Part shown: piece after piece, positions 35,140 to 46,650 of the stretch | Layout of the letters: the number at the start of each line of letters is the position of its first letter | How positions within the stretch are numbered: position 1 is the stretch's first letter | Assembly (NCBI RefSeq): GCF_024586455.1 | Contig: NC_065921.1 | Location: forward strand, 43,422,574-43,486,573 | Direction: 5' to 3' | DNA from: Bactrocera neohumeralis | Taxonomy: Eukaryota; Arthropoda; Insecta; Diptera; Tephritidae | Length of the DNA: 64,000 nucleotides | Translations under genes and position numbers: made by a program | The notes under the pieces: generated by a model | Databases searched by the model: none | What the model was told of the DNA's origin: nothing | Seen by the model: the letters and a program-made list of their open reading frames with translations, nothing else

Positions 35140-35279
35140 TCTCATGTTGTTTCTTCACAAATCCACTGACCTCTAATTTCTTGTAAACGCGTGTGTTCGG
35201 TGTGAAGGCAAGAGTGTATATCTACATACATATATAAATGTAAATATTCGGTTGTGTTATCTGCGTTATAGAGCGTGGG
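35108..35279 (+). other. Candidate 5' non-coding exon, unit B UGT
   Basis: Conserved copy of 15397-15572. The donor GTGAGTG follows at 35280. Confidence 0.38.
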
Positions 35280-35621
35280 GTGAGTGAAATATTAGTTACG
35301 CGTGAAATTAAAATAATTTTTACACGTGTTGTGCCAATTGGTAAATGGAAAATAATTCAAACACCTACAAAAGCCGGTATGCGAAGAAGTTGCGGTGGGT
35401 TTAAGGAAAGAATTTGGTTTTCAAAAGTACAAATGTATACACGTTGTATGTGTGTACTTTCTACATACTGTGCTCTTGACTTTGAGTATTTGCCAATCGC
35501 TTGTTATCAAATAAATCACATTACATCATTGGTGCTTGCAGATGTTGGTGCTTTATATAATAGAAATGAAAAACTATTAACAAAATAAATCAATCAATAA
35601 CTCAAAAATATTAATAAAATA

Positions 35622-36132
35622 CAACTTTGCTTCCGCCGTTTTCTAATAGATGTTTCTAGGGTCAAGCACTGGCTGATTAAATCGATTAAAGCGTTTTATA
35701 TCGATCTTGGACATTTGTGTCAACACTAACCCAACAAAATATTTGTAGAGATCTGTTTGCATCCCAAACTTATTCTGAACTGAAAATGTCACTTTTTGAG
35801 CCGAATTCTCGACATTTGCGAGAAATTTTGCTTTTCTTTTTTAATTCCAAGAAAAGTGCGGCTGAGGACCCGTCCACGCTTTACCGAGGCTGACACATAC
35901 ATAGATAATACTATTACTCTATTACTACCATCTATATGATTTCTATTAGGTATTAAAAAAATATAGATTTTTTGTAAAGCAACTTGTGTTAGTTTACAAA
36001 AAAATGGATCATAAAGCATTTCGTGTGTTCATTAAGCATTGCTTTTTGAGGGAATAAGGGAAAACACTTTTGGACCGTTTTTATACAATAAAGCCTTAAA
36101 TTTACAAAAAAAAAACAGCGGAAGCAAAGTTG
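35622..36132 (+). mobile_element. 511-bp mariner derivative in unit B intron 1
   Basis: Inverted repeats CAACTTTGCTTCCGCCGTTTT (left; the right copy has CTG for CCG) are flanked by TA (35620-35621, 36133-36134). Near the right end a truncated transposase start, MDHKAFRVFIKHCFLRE (36004), is followed at once by a stop and the 3' repeat. The rest of the gene is deleted. Unit A has no insertion here. Confidence 0.8.
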
Positions 36133-37744
36133 TAGACCTAATAAAATAAAAGCAATAAAAGTTGTTTTCTCTTGTAAATGCTTTATATGTGTTTGCCATA
36201 ATATTTTTGTTAACGAACCATTATTATTTTATTTATTTAATTGCGCATAAAGTCAGATCAAGTTAATTTGTTGTTTAACGTAATTTTCTCTAAATAACTT
36301 TCCTTATTAAAAAATATTAGAATATTGACTTATATTAGAAATCATTTTTGAAAAATTTAAAGTTTTGAAAATAAGTGTTGACTCCTATTTGATACGATTG
36401 TGCTTCTTTCTGCTCTCTTTCATTTCTGCAATCCAAACATCGTTATAAGTTATTTGAAATATGTATTTTTCAATTTTAAAAATTAAAAAAAAAATTATAA
36501 TTTATAAAATTTAAAAGAATTTATTATTTTAAAAAATAAATTTTAAAAATTTAATAATGAATTCAAAACTGTATAATCTCTGATTTACAAAAAAAAATAT
36601 TCAAAAAATTGTTAATAAATATAAATTTTTGGTTTTAATTTTTAAAACTTTTAATTTAATTTTATAACCCTGAGCGATTAAATAACTAATATTTAACTAA
36701 AAATAATAAAAAAATGTTTACTAAATAAATAGATTTTTTTATAACCATGAACTGATATTCAATTAAAATAAAATAATTAATATCTATAACAAATATTTAT
36801 CCAAAAGCACAATAATTAAAACAAAAATATAGCTTTTAAAATTAAAAAACAAAAAAATAAAGATTTAAAATTTATTAATTAATAAACTTAACAGAAAGAG
36901 TTATTTTGTAAAAATGGGTCAATATTATCAAAATTTTTTACATTGATATTGGTATTTAATTAAAAATAAAGTAAATAATATTTATAATTAATATTTAATG
37001 AAAACGAAGTTCCTAGGTCTTTTTTTAAGTGTAAACATTAAAAACAGTTATAATTAAAAAAAATTAAAATTTGGAAAATAAAAAATAAGAATTTAAAAAC
37101 TTATTTACTAAATAAATTTAAAAAAAATTTACAAAAATTTATTCAATTAAAATAAAAGAAATAACATCTATAACAAATATTTAATGGAAAATAAATTTCT
37201 TCAGTTTAAACATTAAAAAACTTAATATTTAAAAAAATTAGAATTTTTTAAATTAAAAAGAAAATTTATAAAAATATTTTATTAAAAAATTTAACAAAAT
37301 ATATGTTTTAGAAAAATGGGTTAAATATTTTCAGATTTTTTTATTTTGAAATTGGTTTTCTATTAAAAATAAAATAAATAATATTTATAATAAATATACT
37401 ATATTGAATAACAAACTTCTTTGGTCTTTTTTTTCTTTGAAGTTTAAACATTAAACAAATTAATTTAAAATTATTATTTAATTAATAAATTTAACAAAAT
37501 GTGCTATTTACAAAAATGCGTTAAATACTGTCAGCAATTTTTAATTTGCAATTGTTATTAAAAATATTATTCATGATTTAAATAAGTTTTTCAGTGGTTT
37601 CTTTTAAATTAAATTAACAATAAAACACAAAATATTAAAAATTAAAGAAAAATGAATATCAATCAATAGGTTTAACAAAACTTAATTTTTAGAAAAGTGG
37701 GTTAATTAATAACAAAATTTTTTACATTTACAAATTTATAATTA
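36133..37744 (+). other. AT-rich first intron, unit B
   Basis: Counterpart of 15950-17340, diverged by many small indels, with the same aaaaatgggt-centred internal repeats. No coding sequence. Confidence 0.5.
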
Positions 37745-37774
37745 TGGGATTTCACTAAAAAGTAGGTCACCATT

Positions 37775-38803
37775 GTCCAATTTCTACCCCGGTCCCATTC
37801 CGGCAGCAAATTTTTGACTCTCTCGCGCATTTAGTTATTGATTTATCGCGCTTTTAGTAGTTATGAACAGTACCGTTATATGGGGAGTGAGCGTTTTCAT
37901 CCGATTTGGTCCTTTTTCACACTATAGGTAGGACTTCTCGCAAAATTTATGCTGAGTGAATTTGGTTGTTGCAGCTTTAGTGGTTTAGGAGATATATGCA
38001 TTAAACTTATTAGATTCCGGGGGCACGCCCACTTTTCAAAATTTTTCCCCACAGGTGTCCCTGGCTAATGCGATCCCTTGCGCCAAATATGAGTTTTTAT
38101 ACCCTGAACAGGGTATATTAAGTTTGTCGCGAAGTTTGCAATACCCAGAAGGAGGCGTCGGAGACCCTATAAAGTATATACATATATAAATGATCAGTAT
38201 GTTGAGCTGAGTCGATTTAGCCATGTCCGTCTGTCTGTCTGTCCTTCTGTCTGTATATATACGAACTAGTCCCTCAGTTTTTAAGATATCGTTTTGAAAT
38301 TTTGCAAACGTCATTTTCTCTTCAATAAGCTGCTCATTTGTCGGTACTGCCGATATCGGACCACTGTAACATATAGCTGCCATACAAACCGAACGATCGG
38401 AATCAAGGGCTTGTATGGAAAACTTTCGCATTTGACTTGGTATCTTCACGAAATTTGACATGGATTATTGTTTAAGGCAAAAATATAATCTCCGAAAGAA
38501 TTGTTCAGATCGAATTACTATAGCATATAGCTTCCATACAAACTGAACACATAGTTACTAAAAGAAATGCACCTGTAAAGGGTAGATTAGCTGCGATGCA
38601 GCCGAAGTTAACGTTTTTTCTTGTTATATCTTTATTTGGTGCCTGGTTATGGCACTTTATATGTTTTCGGTTAATGACGATTGGTGGACGTGGCAGTGGT
38701 CCGATTACGCCCACCTACGAACTCGAGCTTTTTTTGTACTAAGAAAAACAACCGTTAGCTGAACAAAACTATAATACTCTGTAGCAACTGGTTGCAAGAG
38801 TAT
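37775..38803. mobile_element. Family A-related repeat in unit B intron 1, interrupted
   Basis: The left part 37775-38097 (gggcacgcccacttttcaaa, cacaggtgtccctggc) and right part 38627-38803 (tggcagtggtccgattacgc, then gttgcaagagtata) belong together and resemble 25080-25575. Non-coding. Confidence 0.55.
38098..38626 (-). mobile_element. Family B repeat, inverted, nested in a family A-related repeat
   Basis: The reverse of the family B consensus seen at 25601-26177 plus 29828-29977. It starts tataccctgaacagggtata and ends aacgttttttcttgtt. Carries GTCTGTCTGTCTGTCC at 38229-38244. Non-coding; the small frames on either strand are incidental. Confidence 0.65.
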
Positions 38804-39245
38804 AAAAATAATGGTCGAAGCACTTGTCAAAATTTTGGGTTTTGACAAAATGGCGGCTTCGATGAATCCCGCAGTTTTGAAAAAAATTTACTCATCGGCT
38901 CTGAAAATATTATTTCGAAAAAAGTGCATTTATAGTTATAGCACCCACAAAGACACTACGTTAAAAAAAATTTACAATTCGCTGATATCTCCGAAACTAT
39001 TTATTTGCCGGATAATGTACTTATGTACATTCGCCATATTTATATGCAGAAAATATTGATATTTGAAATATACAAGTGGAAATAGCCCTCAAATTTAGTT
39101 TTTTAATTAAAAAATTTGTTTTTTAATACTTTATCAAAATTTATTTCAATTTTTTATTGGTACTTAGATTTCTTCGAAAAATGTCTTTTTTAATATTTTT
39201 TTGAAAAACTTACTCAAAATATTTCTTTTATATTTTTTTCTAGGG
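38804..39245. other. AT-rich intron end, unit B
   Basis: No counterpart to the host gene until the splice acceptor TTTTTTCTAG at 39234-39243. One 82-codon frame at 38811 is not supported by anything else. Confidence 0.4.
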
Positions 39246-39904
39246 ATGGCGGGACAAACGACCGGCCACTTATTGCTGTTGCTTGGCCTTTGTTGCACAC
39301 TGGTGCAAGCCAGTTACCCACTCAAAATACTAGGTTTATTTCCACACCCAGGCATTAGTCACTTCCACTTCTTCCACCCCATTATGCGGGGCTTGGCCGA
39401 GAAGGGTCATGATGTTACTGTGTTAAGCCATTTTCCCGATAAAAGCCCGCCGGCACGTTACAAAAGACGCCATGAAACTGCCGTTAACACGCCATGAAAC
39501 TTTTTGTAACGAATAGATGTGGAGTGTAAAATACCAAAATTAGTTTGAAGGTAAAAGTCAAAGCCTGCATAATTGATGTTTTAATGTGTAGACACGAATG
39601 TATAATCTGTAAGTGAGTGTGTTGGTTGAAGCAGTGAACTTTGTTTGCGGAAATACTACAAAAGCATTGTCTTTTAGGTTAATGCCATTGTGTATTAGAC
39701 TGGTCCTAAGGTTAAGGCTTTCGGTTTTGTTGGCAACTCTTAACTTACTTTCCATAAAAGTCTTGGTACAACTGATTTGAATGGACTGTTATGTTGAAAA
39801 GGGGGAATTTCACAATTCAATATTGTTGCTGTAAATCAAAAGTTGTTTTTAATTTTGTATTCGAGCCCGTTGAGTGTTTTATGTTACCAAAACCAAATAA
39901 AAAT

Positions 39905-40135
39905 TTAAGAAATTAGCGATGCTAGACAACGTAGCTAAGGATCGTACATTCATTAAACGCATAATTACTGGTGACGAAACGTGGGTTTATAAATATGACT
40001 TTAAAAATGTTCAGCATTCAACCGAATGGCACTCCAAGAATGTGGTGATACCAAAAAAAAATTCGCCAAAAGCGCTTAAGGCCATCCAAGCCAAGACTTT
40101 TAAAAAGTGTATGGAAAATTTTATTAATTGTTAAA
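39905..40135 (+). mobile_element. mariner transposase fragment in UGT intron 1 (unit B)
   Basis: VAKDRTFIKRIITGDETWVY (first catalytic Asp) followed by FKNVQHSTEWHSKNVVIPKK, the central part of a mariner transposase, with a premature end. Better preserved than its counterpart in unit A. Confidence 0.75.
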
Positions 40136-40179
40136 ATAGGTAAAAATGTTGTTTGTTTTTGGCAGACCGTGTCAAATTT

Positions 40180-40690
40180 GACCAGATGGTCGAGGTCGTA
40201 GGTAGGCACAGTAAACGTGCTGTTTCGATGGGGTCGGACCATAGAGAGAGAGAACTCATTGCATGCTGGACATACATATGCTTAATATATCGGGGTCGAT
40301 TCTGGATAAGTAGTTTAACCTGCTATCCAGGACGAAGGGTCACAAGGGTCACACTCGGTTCTGGTTGACTGCAATGGGTGGTTGTTTGACTCTAAGTACG
40401 CCATTTACTGAGGAGTCGATGAAGGTGTTTATGACTCCATTGTGAATGGCGGTCAGTGCATGTCTGAAGTTAGTTGCGTCCGAAGTCTGGTCGGCGTAGT
40501 GTCTTATTTCGTCGACGTAGTTGAGAAGGCGGTTCCGCTTCAATCAGGTGACTGCAGGGATAACTTCTACACCCCACACCCAGCAGAAAGTTCATTATGA
40601 GGAGTTCTCGAGGAAGCGAGAAGGGTCGAAGAGATAGCTGCTTACTTTTGAGCACATGCCATCGATTAAATTGCCCATATGCCCTCCTCA
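40180..40690 (-). mobile_element. Jockey-type LINE 3' fragment in UGT intron 1 (unit B)
   Basis: Minus-strand blocks CSHLIEAEPPSQLRRRNKTL, RHALTAIHNGVINTF and SSVNGVLRVKQPPIAVNQNR in shifting frames, matching 19620-20090 in unit A. Confidence 0.5.
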
Positions 40691-42451
40691 CTCTCTATTT
40701 AGTTTTAATGTGATTCTTTACGTTCTAGTTCTTTGAAACGCAACACTTCTACAATCACTTTGTGGAATTCTTTTTGCTCCACGAATGGGGGAAGGACGCC
40801 TGCAATCTCACATTGCGTTCCGATGCTTTGGCACAGGTGCTGCGACAGCGCCAACATTTCGATGTGATCATCATGGAGCAATTCAATAGTGATTGCATGG
40901 CAGCGGTGGCACATCAACTCAAGGCTCCATTCATAGGGTTGAGCAGGTGAGCGTTGTTGTCTTTGTCTTATAATCAAAAGAGCGCTAATTGCATTTATAA
41001 TAATTGATTATTTGAAAAACTTAATTATTTAGTTGTGCTATGTTGCCTTGGCATTACGATCGCGTGGGCATGCCTATGGTACTATCAGTTATGCCAAGTT
41101 TATTTATGGGACAATCCGAGGACATGGCATTCGGCGCTCGTCTCGCCAACTGGTTTACCGATCACGCCATGCGTTTCCTTTACGAGTGAGTAACAGCTAT
41201 TCATGGGTCTAAAACAGTACTTTTGTAATAATAAAAATATAATTTATTTCCAGTTTTTACACCACGCCCGCCATCGACGCCATGGTACGCCACAAGTTCG
41301 GACACGATATGCCCTCGGTTGGCGAATTGGCGAAGGAAACATCAATGTTATTCGTCAATCAGCATTTTTCTTTGAGCGGTGTCAAACCGTTGTCACCGTC
41401 CGTTATCGATCTCGGCGGCATACACATACAGAAGGCCAAGCCGCTGGATCCCGAACTGCAAAAGTTCCTCGATAATGCCGAACATGGTGTGGTCTTCATT
41501 AGTTGGGGTTCTATGATACGCGCCGACACTTTGCCGCCCGCCAAACGTGAGGCTATCGTACGCGCTGTGAAGCGACTCAAACAACGAGTGATTTGGAAGT
41601 GGGAGAACAGCACTCTAGCGAACAAGCCGGATAATCTGTATGTTAGCAAGTGGTTGCCACAACGTGATATACTCTGTCATCCGAATGTGAAGGTGTTCTT
41701 ATCGCATGGCGGTCTAATGGGTAGCTCAGAGGCAGCTTACTGTGGTGTACCGGTAGTGGTCACGCCCATGTATGGTGATCAGTTTGTGAATGCGGCAGCA
41801 TTAAAGTACCGCGGTATGGGTGTGGTGCTGAAATATGGCGATATCACTGAGAATTCAGTGCTACGTTCAATAAGAGAGGTGTTGAAGAAAGAGTAAGTGA
41901 AATCAGTGCAAGAGATTGTGGAGTGAGGGCGTTTTATATATTTTTCTTCTTGCAGATATATGGATAACGCCAAAGCGGTCTCATTCTCCTACAGACATCG
42001 TCCGCAGAGCGCACTCGAGACCGCCATATGGTGGGTGGAATATGTCGCAAAAACCGAGGGTGCGCCACTTCTTAAAGCACACGCCGTGCAAGTATCGCGC
42101 TTCGTTTACTACTCTTTGGATATTTATCTATTCATTGCTGCCATTATATTCATATCAGTGGTGAGTTGGAGCTTTGTATGTAGTAGATGGTGCTCGCGAC
42201 GTCCAAAGGCCGCTAAACAAAAGTCAAATTGAACAAGGAGGTGAGGATTTCAGATTGAGAGAGAGTTAGTTAAATTTAAATTTAGACAATATATTTAAAT
42301 TTAAGCATTATTTGCTCCCTTAAATATATTAGATAACAAATTGCAATGTAGTTATCAAAATTAGCGTAATTTAGCTCATAAAGAGCGTGGAAGAATTTCG
42401 CCAAAAGAAAAAAAATAAACTACATTTTGTTTAAAATAGTTAAATTAAAAA

Positions 42452-42457
42452 AATAAA
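42452..42457 (+). promoter_or_regulatory. AATAAA polyadenylation signal, unit B UGT
   Basis: Equivalent to 22015-22020; the surrounding 3' region is nearly the same in both units. Confidence 0.5.
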
Positions 42458-42589
42458 TGAAAATTGTTCACAAAAAACTCCCAAACAATTTTTTATTTAT
42501 GAGGAAATCTAGCGAAGGACTTTAAAAAGAACCCCAGTTTTAAAAAAGTGCGCCAAATTTAAAAAAAGTCAGTCAGTTTCGTATAGCGA

Positions 42590-43958
42590 GTTGCCAAAAA
42601 AACTTTGACGAACGTTTACTAATCGTTCCATCTTTACTACGAAAATTCAGCTTATGGTCAACATAATCGGCCTATAGAGCTTTCTATTCAAAACATATAG
42701 CAGCGGTAGCTGAGAGTGTACACGAAGACCGTGGAGAGTCGATTCGGCGCAGTTCGCACCAACTCGCATTGACCTGGCGCATTTTACGTCGAGATCTTAA
42801 ATTGAAAGTGTGCAAAACACAGCTTGTGCAAGAATTGGAGCCGCTCGACCTTCTTATGTGACATAGCTTCGCTCTAAGAGATCTTGAAAAGTTCCAAGAA
42901 AATCCGACATTGTCGAGCCAAATTTTTTTCAGCGATGGGACTCTTTTCTGGCTCTTTGGTTATGTAAACAAGCAAAATTTGCCGCATTTTGTAGGAAAAG
43001 AAACCTGAAGAGTTTCAAGAGCTGACATTTCATCCAGAAAAAACAACGGTGTATAATCATGGGTCCATATTTCTTCGCCGCAATTTCTGGTCGTCAGTGA
43101 GCACTTTTGAGACCATTTTCGCGCACACCTTGCGCATGTTCAATGCTCCGTCACAATGTCCTGAACCACAGATTTTGATAAATTTAACATCTGGGCAATT
43201 AAACGAATACTTAGTCGACGGTCTGAGTTCAAAACTTTGCGCACACGAGTCACATTGTTGGTGTTTGCCAAAGTCGCAGGTCTCCCAGCACGGTATTCAT
43301 CACCGACCTCTTCCCGACCCTACAAAAAGGCCTGGTGCCACCGGAACACACCACTTCATGCTAAAGCAACATCTTGTATTAAATGTCTCTATCGCAGATT
43401 CACTGAGTTTCACACAGAATTTAATCACGTACCTCTACTCTAACGAACGCGGTATTTTCGGCTTGCACCACTCACAGAAACACGTCGCGCTTAAATGTTT
43501 GTCCTGACTCTCCAGGTATTCGGAGACAAGCAGCCGCTTGTTTGTTAGCTAGGAGCTGACAAACCCTGCAATCATCAATGCCTGAAATTCATATTCGTGA
43601 TCTCAGCGACAATTTGGTTTCAACAAGACGGCGCCACTTCTCGGACATCGCATCAATAAGTGGATTTATCGAAAGAAGACTTCGGTGAATAGATAATTTC
43701 ACGTTTTCGGCCGGTCAAGATCATGTGATATCACACCGTTAGACTTTTTCCTGTGGGGATATGTAAAGTCTACAGTCTATGCGAACAATCCCGCTTCGAT
43801 TCAGACATTGGACTCGACGGATGGACCATCTAAGACTTAGCCGCGGCCAACATTTAAAAGAAATATTCAAAAAATAAATGCTGAAGAAGGTTCTTTCGAA
43901 TGGTAATTTGAAGTTTCTATATTTTTTTTTAAGTAGGGAACCTCGAAATAGATCACTC
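42590..43958 (+). mobile_element. mariner-type remnant (second lineage), unit B, interrupted
   Basis: Blocks: VAESVHEDRGESIR near 42707, LKLKVCKTQLVQELEPLDL-like near 42800, then after an insertion LVSTRRRHFSDIAS near 43620 (frameshifted second Asp region), FLWGYVKSTVYANNPAS near 43750, and an inverted-repeat-like 3' end agtagggaacctcgaaatag (43934-43953). Broken in many places. A foreign mariner piece sits at 43085-43545. Confidence 0.65.
43085..43545 (-). mobile_element. Inverted N-terminal mariner transposase piece
   Basis: The minus strand gives YVIKFCVKLSESAIETFN, then a broken GRGR region, CDFGKHQQCDSCAQSFEL, and finally NMRKVCAKMVSKVLTDDQK. These are the N-terminal DNA-binding half and its boundary to the catalytic domain in one mariner lineage. 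It lies in the opposite direction inside another transposon remnant. Confidence 0.6.
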
Positions 43959-44716
43959 TAAATCTGTGGACCGATTTTACACATTTTTGCATTAAACTAT
44001 AGCATGTTTGGCTGAGAAATCTTACATATTGGCCAATCCGATATTTAAAAATTTTATATTAGGCATATGGAATATAGGGATATTATTGACCCGAGTTTAT
44101 CTATTTTCGGCATTACTGCATATTATTAACATAAAAAGATGCTCACTGGGGTTCACTAAGGTATCAGTTTTTGAAGGCGTGGCCGAAATATTCTTTTATA
44201 AATATAATTATCATTTTTTGGCGAGTTGCCCAGATTTCAGTATTGAGATCATCATGTTGTCTTGCCCGTGTTTTAGCCTTCCAAAATGACTTCATCCTGT
44301 CATTTCTTCTCGAAATAGCAATGATCATGTCATCTACGCGATTACATCGACTTGGACCTAACATAAATTCTATTGATCCATTTCTCTCTGAACTGTCGAT
44401 CTTCATGTCAGACATTATAAGCATTTTATTGCTATGGAGTAAAGTGGTATCTATAGTAAGTACAAATTAGTTTGACTCCAATAAAATTACCAAGCTTGAA
44501 TCACATCCGAATAATTTGCATGCAAAGTTACGCAAAATGCACACACACAACTGAGGCAGGCTCGCAGTAATAAGTAATGCGGAAGAAACACTGAATGTTT
44601 AGTCTAAAATGAGTCAACAATATTTCTTCACATTGAGCTCAGCCAATTTATTTATGTAAGTATTCCAATTGTAACACTCAAGGTTTTTCTGAAAGTATAT
44701 ATTTTTATTATAGGCT
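43959..44716. other. Non-coding part of unit B
   Basis: 43964-43998 (gtggaccgattttacacatt) matches 22730-22770. 44000-44280 is unique to B and related to family A repeats. 44290-44640 matches 23380-23960. No gene. Confidence 0.45.
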
Positions 44717-45500
44717 GTGCACTGGGTTTGGAAAAAGATGATGATGATCACAGCATTTAAGGGCATGCACCTTGAATGTCTGGTCCCTAAATTGGAAAGG
44801 TGCGGTTGAAGAGCGCCTATGACAACTGCCCCCGCCACGATGTCAAAATTGTGCGTGCCGATTTTAACGCCAGGGTGACAAAGAAAGCATCTTTGGTACA
44901 ATATTTGGAAAACTCTTCTCCAAAAGGGTTGAGCCTGATCGACTGCACGGGGGTCCGAAATATGGTTGTCTGTAGTACTAGATTCCACCACAAGAAAGTT
45001 CATGAAGCTACTGGCCTGTCTCCGGATCGAAAAGTTCAAAACAAGACCGATCATGTTGCGATAGATGGACGACATGTGTCCAGTGTCTTTGATGTGCGTA
45101 TCTTCTTATCCCAAAGAAACGCGCTCGCCTCTGTGCAGCAAAGCACGCCCGTCGACAAACACAGGGAAGGTTCGACGTCGAGAAGCTACAATCACACGTT
45201 TCTCTATTCGATTAGCACTCCTACTCTTTGAGATCACTTATCAGCAACTCGGGTCTTATCGAACGTAATGTATAAAAGACTGCAGATCACCGTCAACAAA
45301 TTGATTGGACTTAGACCTGGAAAATCTACTATCATCCAGATTTTCATCATGACCCAAATCTTGGAAAAGACCAACACACCACCTATCGTGTGACTTCTTC
45401 AAAATATTGCTGGAGAAAATAACGGTCACAAAAAAATCCACAGAATCACTCTTGCCAACAGATGCTTCTTCGAATGGATGAGAATACTTCAGCTTTAAAG
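44717..45500 (+). mobile_element. RTE-type LINE fragment, heavily deleted
   Basis: Starts with gctgtgcactgggtttgg as the long copy does near 32115. It reads YDNCPRHDVKIVRADFNARV, LSLIDCTGVRNMVVCSTRFH, QNKTDHVAIDGRHVSSVFDV (endonuclease), then scraps of the reverse transcriptase (GLRPGKSTIIQIFIMTQI). Large internal deletions and frameshifts. Lies only in unit B. Confidence 0.7.
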
Positions 45501-45904
45501 GTATTCATAATGGGATGAAATTGGGTAGTAACCACAAACACAAAGTAGAAAAAAAAAATGAAACAAAAATTGTATGAAACCTGAGATCTTTTCTAGACCT
45601 TCTATAGCAGTGATCTACTCTAGGTGTTTACGGATGACTTCCTACAAAATAAATTTAAATCTTAATAAAACAAGCCGCTGGGATGATATAACAGTTTAAT
45701 CGGTCATTTTTTGCCGCTATTTTGCGATTTTTTATGACCGTTTTAGATTAAAATTTTTTTTTAGACTAGTATCATGTAGTTGATAGTTTTTCTTAGAAAT
45801 AAAATTAGCAAAAAAATTAATGGAATAGTAGTAGCAAACAAAAAACTGATTGGCATGCCAAATACTAAGTCAATAGGCAAAAGCGAAAATTTAAAACAAA
45901 AAAT

Positions 45905-46127
45905 AGAAAAAACGCTAACTTCGGTTGCACCGAAGCTAGAATACCCATCATAAAATATTAATTTTGTTGGTCAAGTTTATATGAGGGGGTAGTTTGTGTA
46001 TATACAGACAGACGGACGGACGGACTAACGAATATGTCTAAATCGATACAGCGCGTCATACTTTATACGGTGTTCGAAGTTTCCTTCTGAGTATTAAAAA
46101 TTTAATATACCCTGCTCAAGGTATATA
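45905..46127. repeat. Family B repeat, short internally deleted copy
   Basis: gaaaaaacgctaacttcggt at the left and accctgctcaaggtatata at the right, with GACAGACGGACGGACGGAC at 46007-46025. It aligns with the old remnant at 24420-24503 in unit A, so it was probably present before duplication. Confidence 0.55.
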
Positions 46128-46650
46128 AATCATCGCTTTATAAACAGCACAAAGTAAATTATAATGTGTGTAAGGAAGAAGTGGTAAATCGCTTAGAGAG
46201 TCGTCAAGGTACCTGCGCTGTTACGTACATAAGCATGAACATCAGACAAATCATTACTTTATCCATTTTATTTGGCAAACTTATTTAGATGACTTTGAGA
46301 AGTGCTGGAAACTAATTAGACTTCCTTTATTGATATTTTTGATAAATTCGATATATGCACATACCGTTACTGAGAAAGTTTTTCTTGTCAATTTGGTGGC
46401 GTTCAAACACAATTTAAGAGGGAAATAAACATCGTTTATTTATGTATAGTTTCGCTAATTTTGGACAATGACGAATCTCATTCTGTCTGGATTCAATTCA
46501 ACTTAGTTGTCATTTCTGGCCAAAAAGAGTTGTAAATCAAGGTTTTTTTCTCATCAATTTTCTGCTTATATTGTGTTGATTTTGTGTGATTTACTATCTA
46601 TTCGTATTCAGTTATCACTCAAAAAACGTATTTTCATTGATTGAAATTTT

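Larger units (their letters stand above)
39246..42232 (+). pseudogene. UDP-glycosyltransferase, second copy, first coding exon disrupted
   Basis: Exons 2-5 (40729-40946, 41033-41185, 41254-41892, 41956-42232) are the same lengths as in unit A, with all splice sites and phases intact and only about ten amino-acid changes. They include the signature FLSHGGLMGSSEAAYCGVP and the membrane anchor. Exon 1 starts normally (MAGQTTGHLLLLLGL, signal peptide). After residue 73 it has a 13-bp insertion duplicating a nearby cgccatgaaact-type motif and further small insertions, giving a stop at 39495-39497. The donor has changed from GTAAGTC to GTAAAAG. Probably a recent pseudogene; an alternative first exon cannot be excluded. 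Confidence 0.88.
34886..46650 (+). repeat. Segmental duplication, unit B
   Basis: Second copy of the UGT-containing unit in direct tandem orientation (see unit A for the block order). Insertions specific to B are the mariner derivative at 35622, the nested repeats at 37775-38803, the inverted mariner piece at 43085 and a LINE fragment at 44717. Confidence 0.8.

Noticed and set aside
43049..43507. 152-codon plus-strand frame
   Set aside because: The complementary strand is recognisable mariner transposase, so this frame is its antisense.
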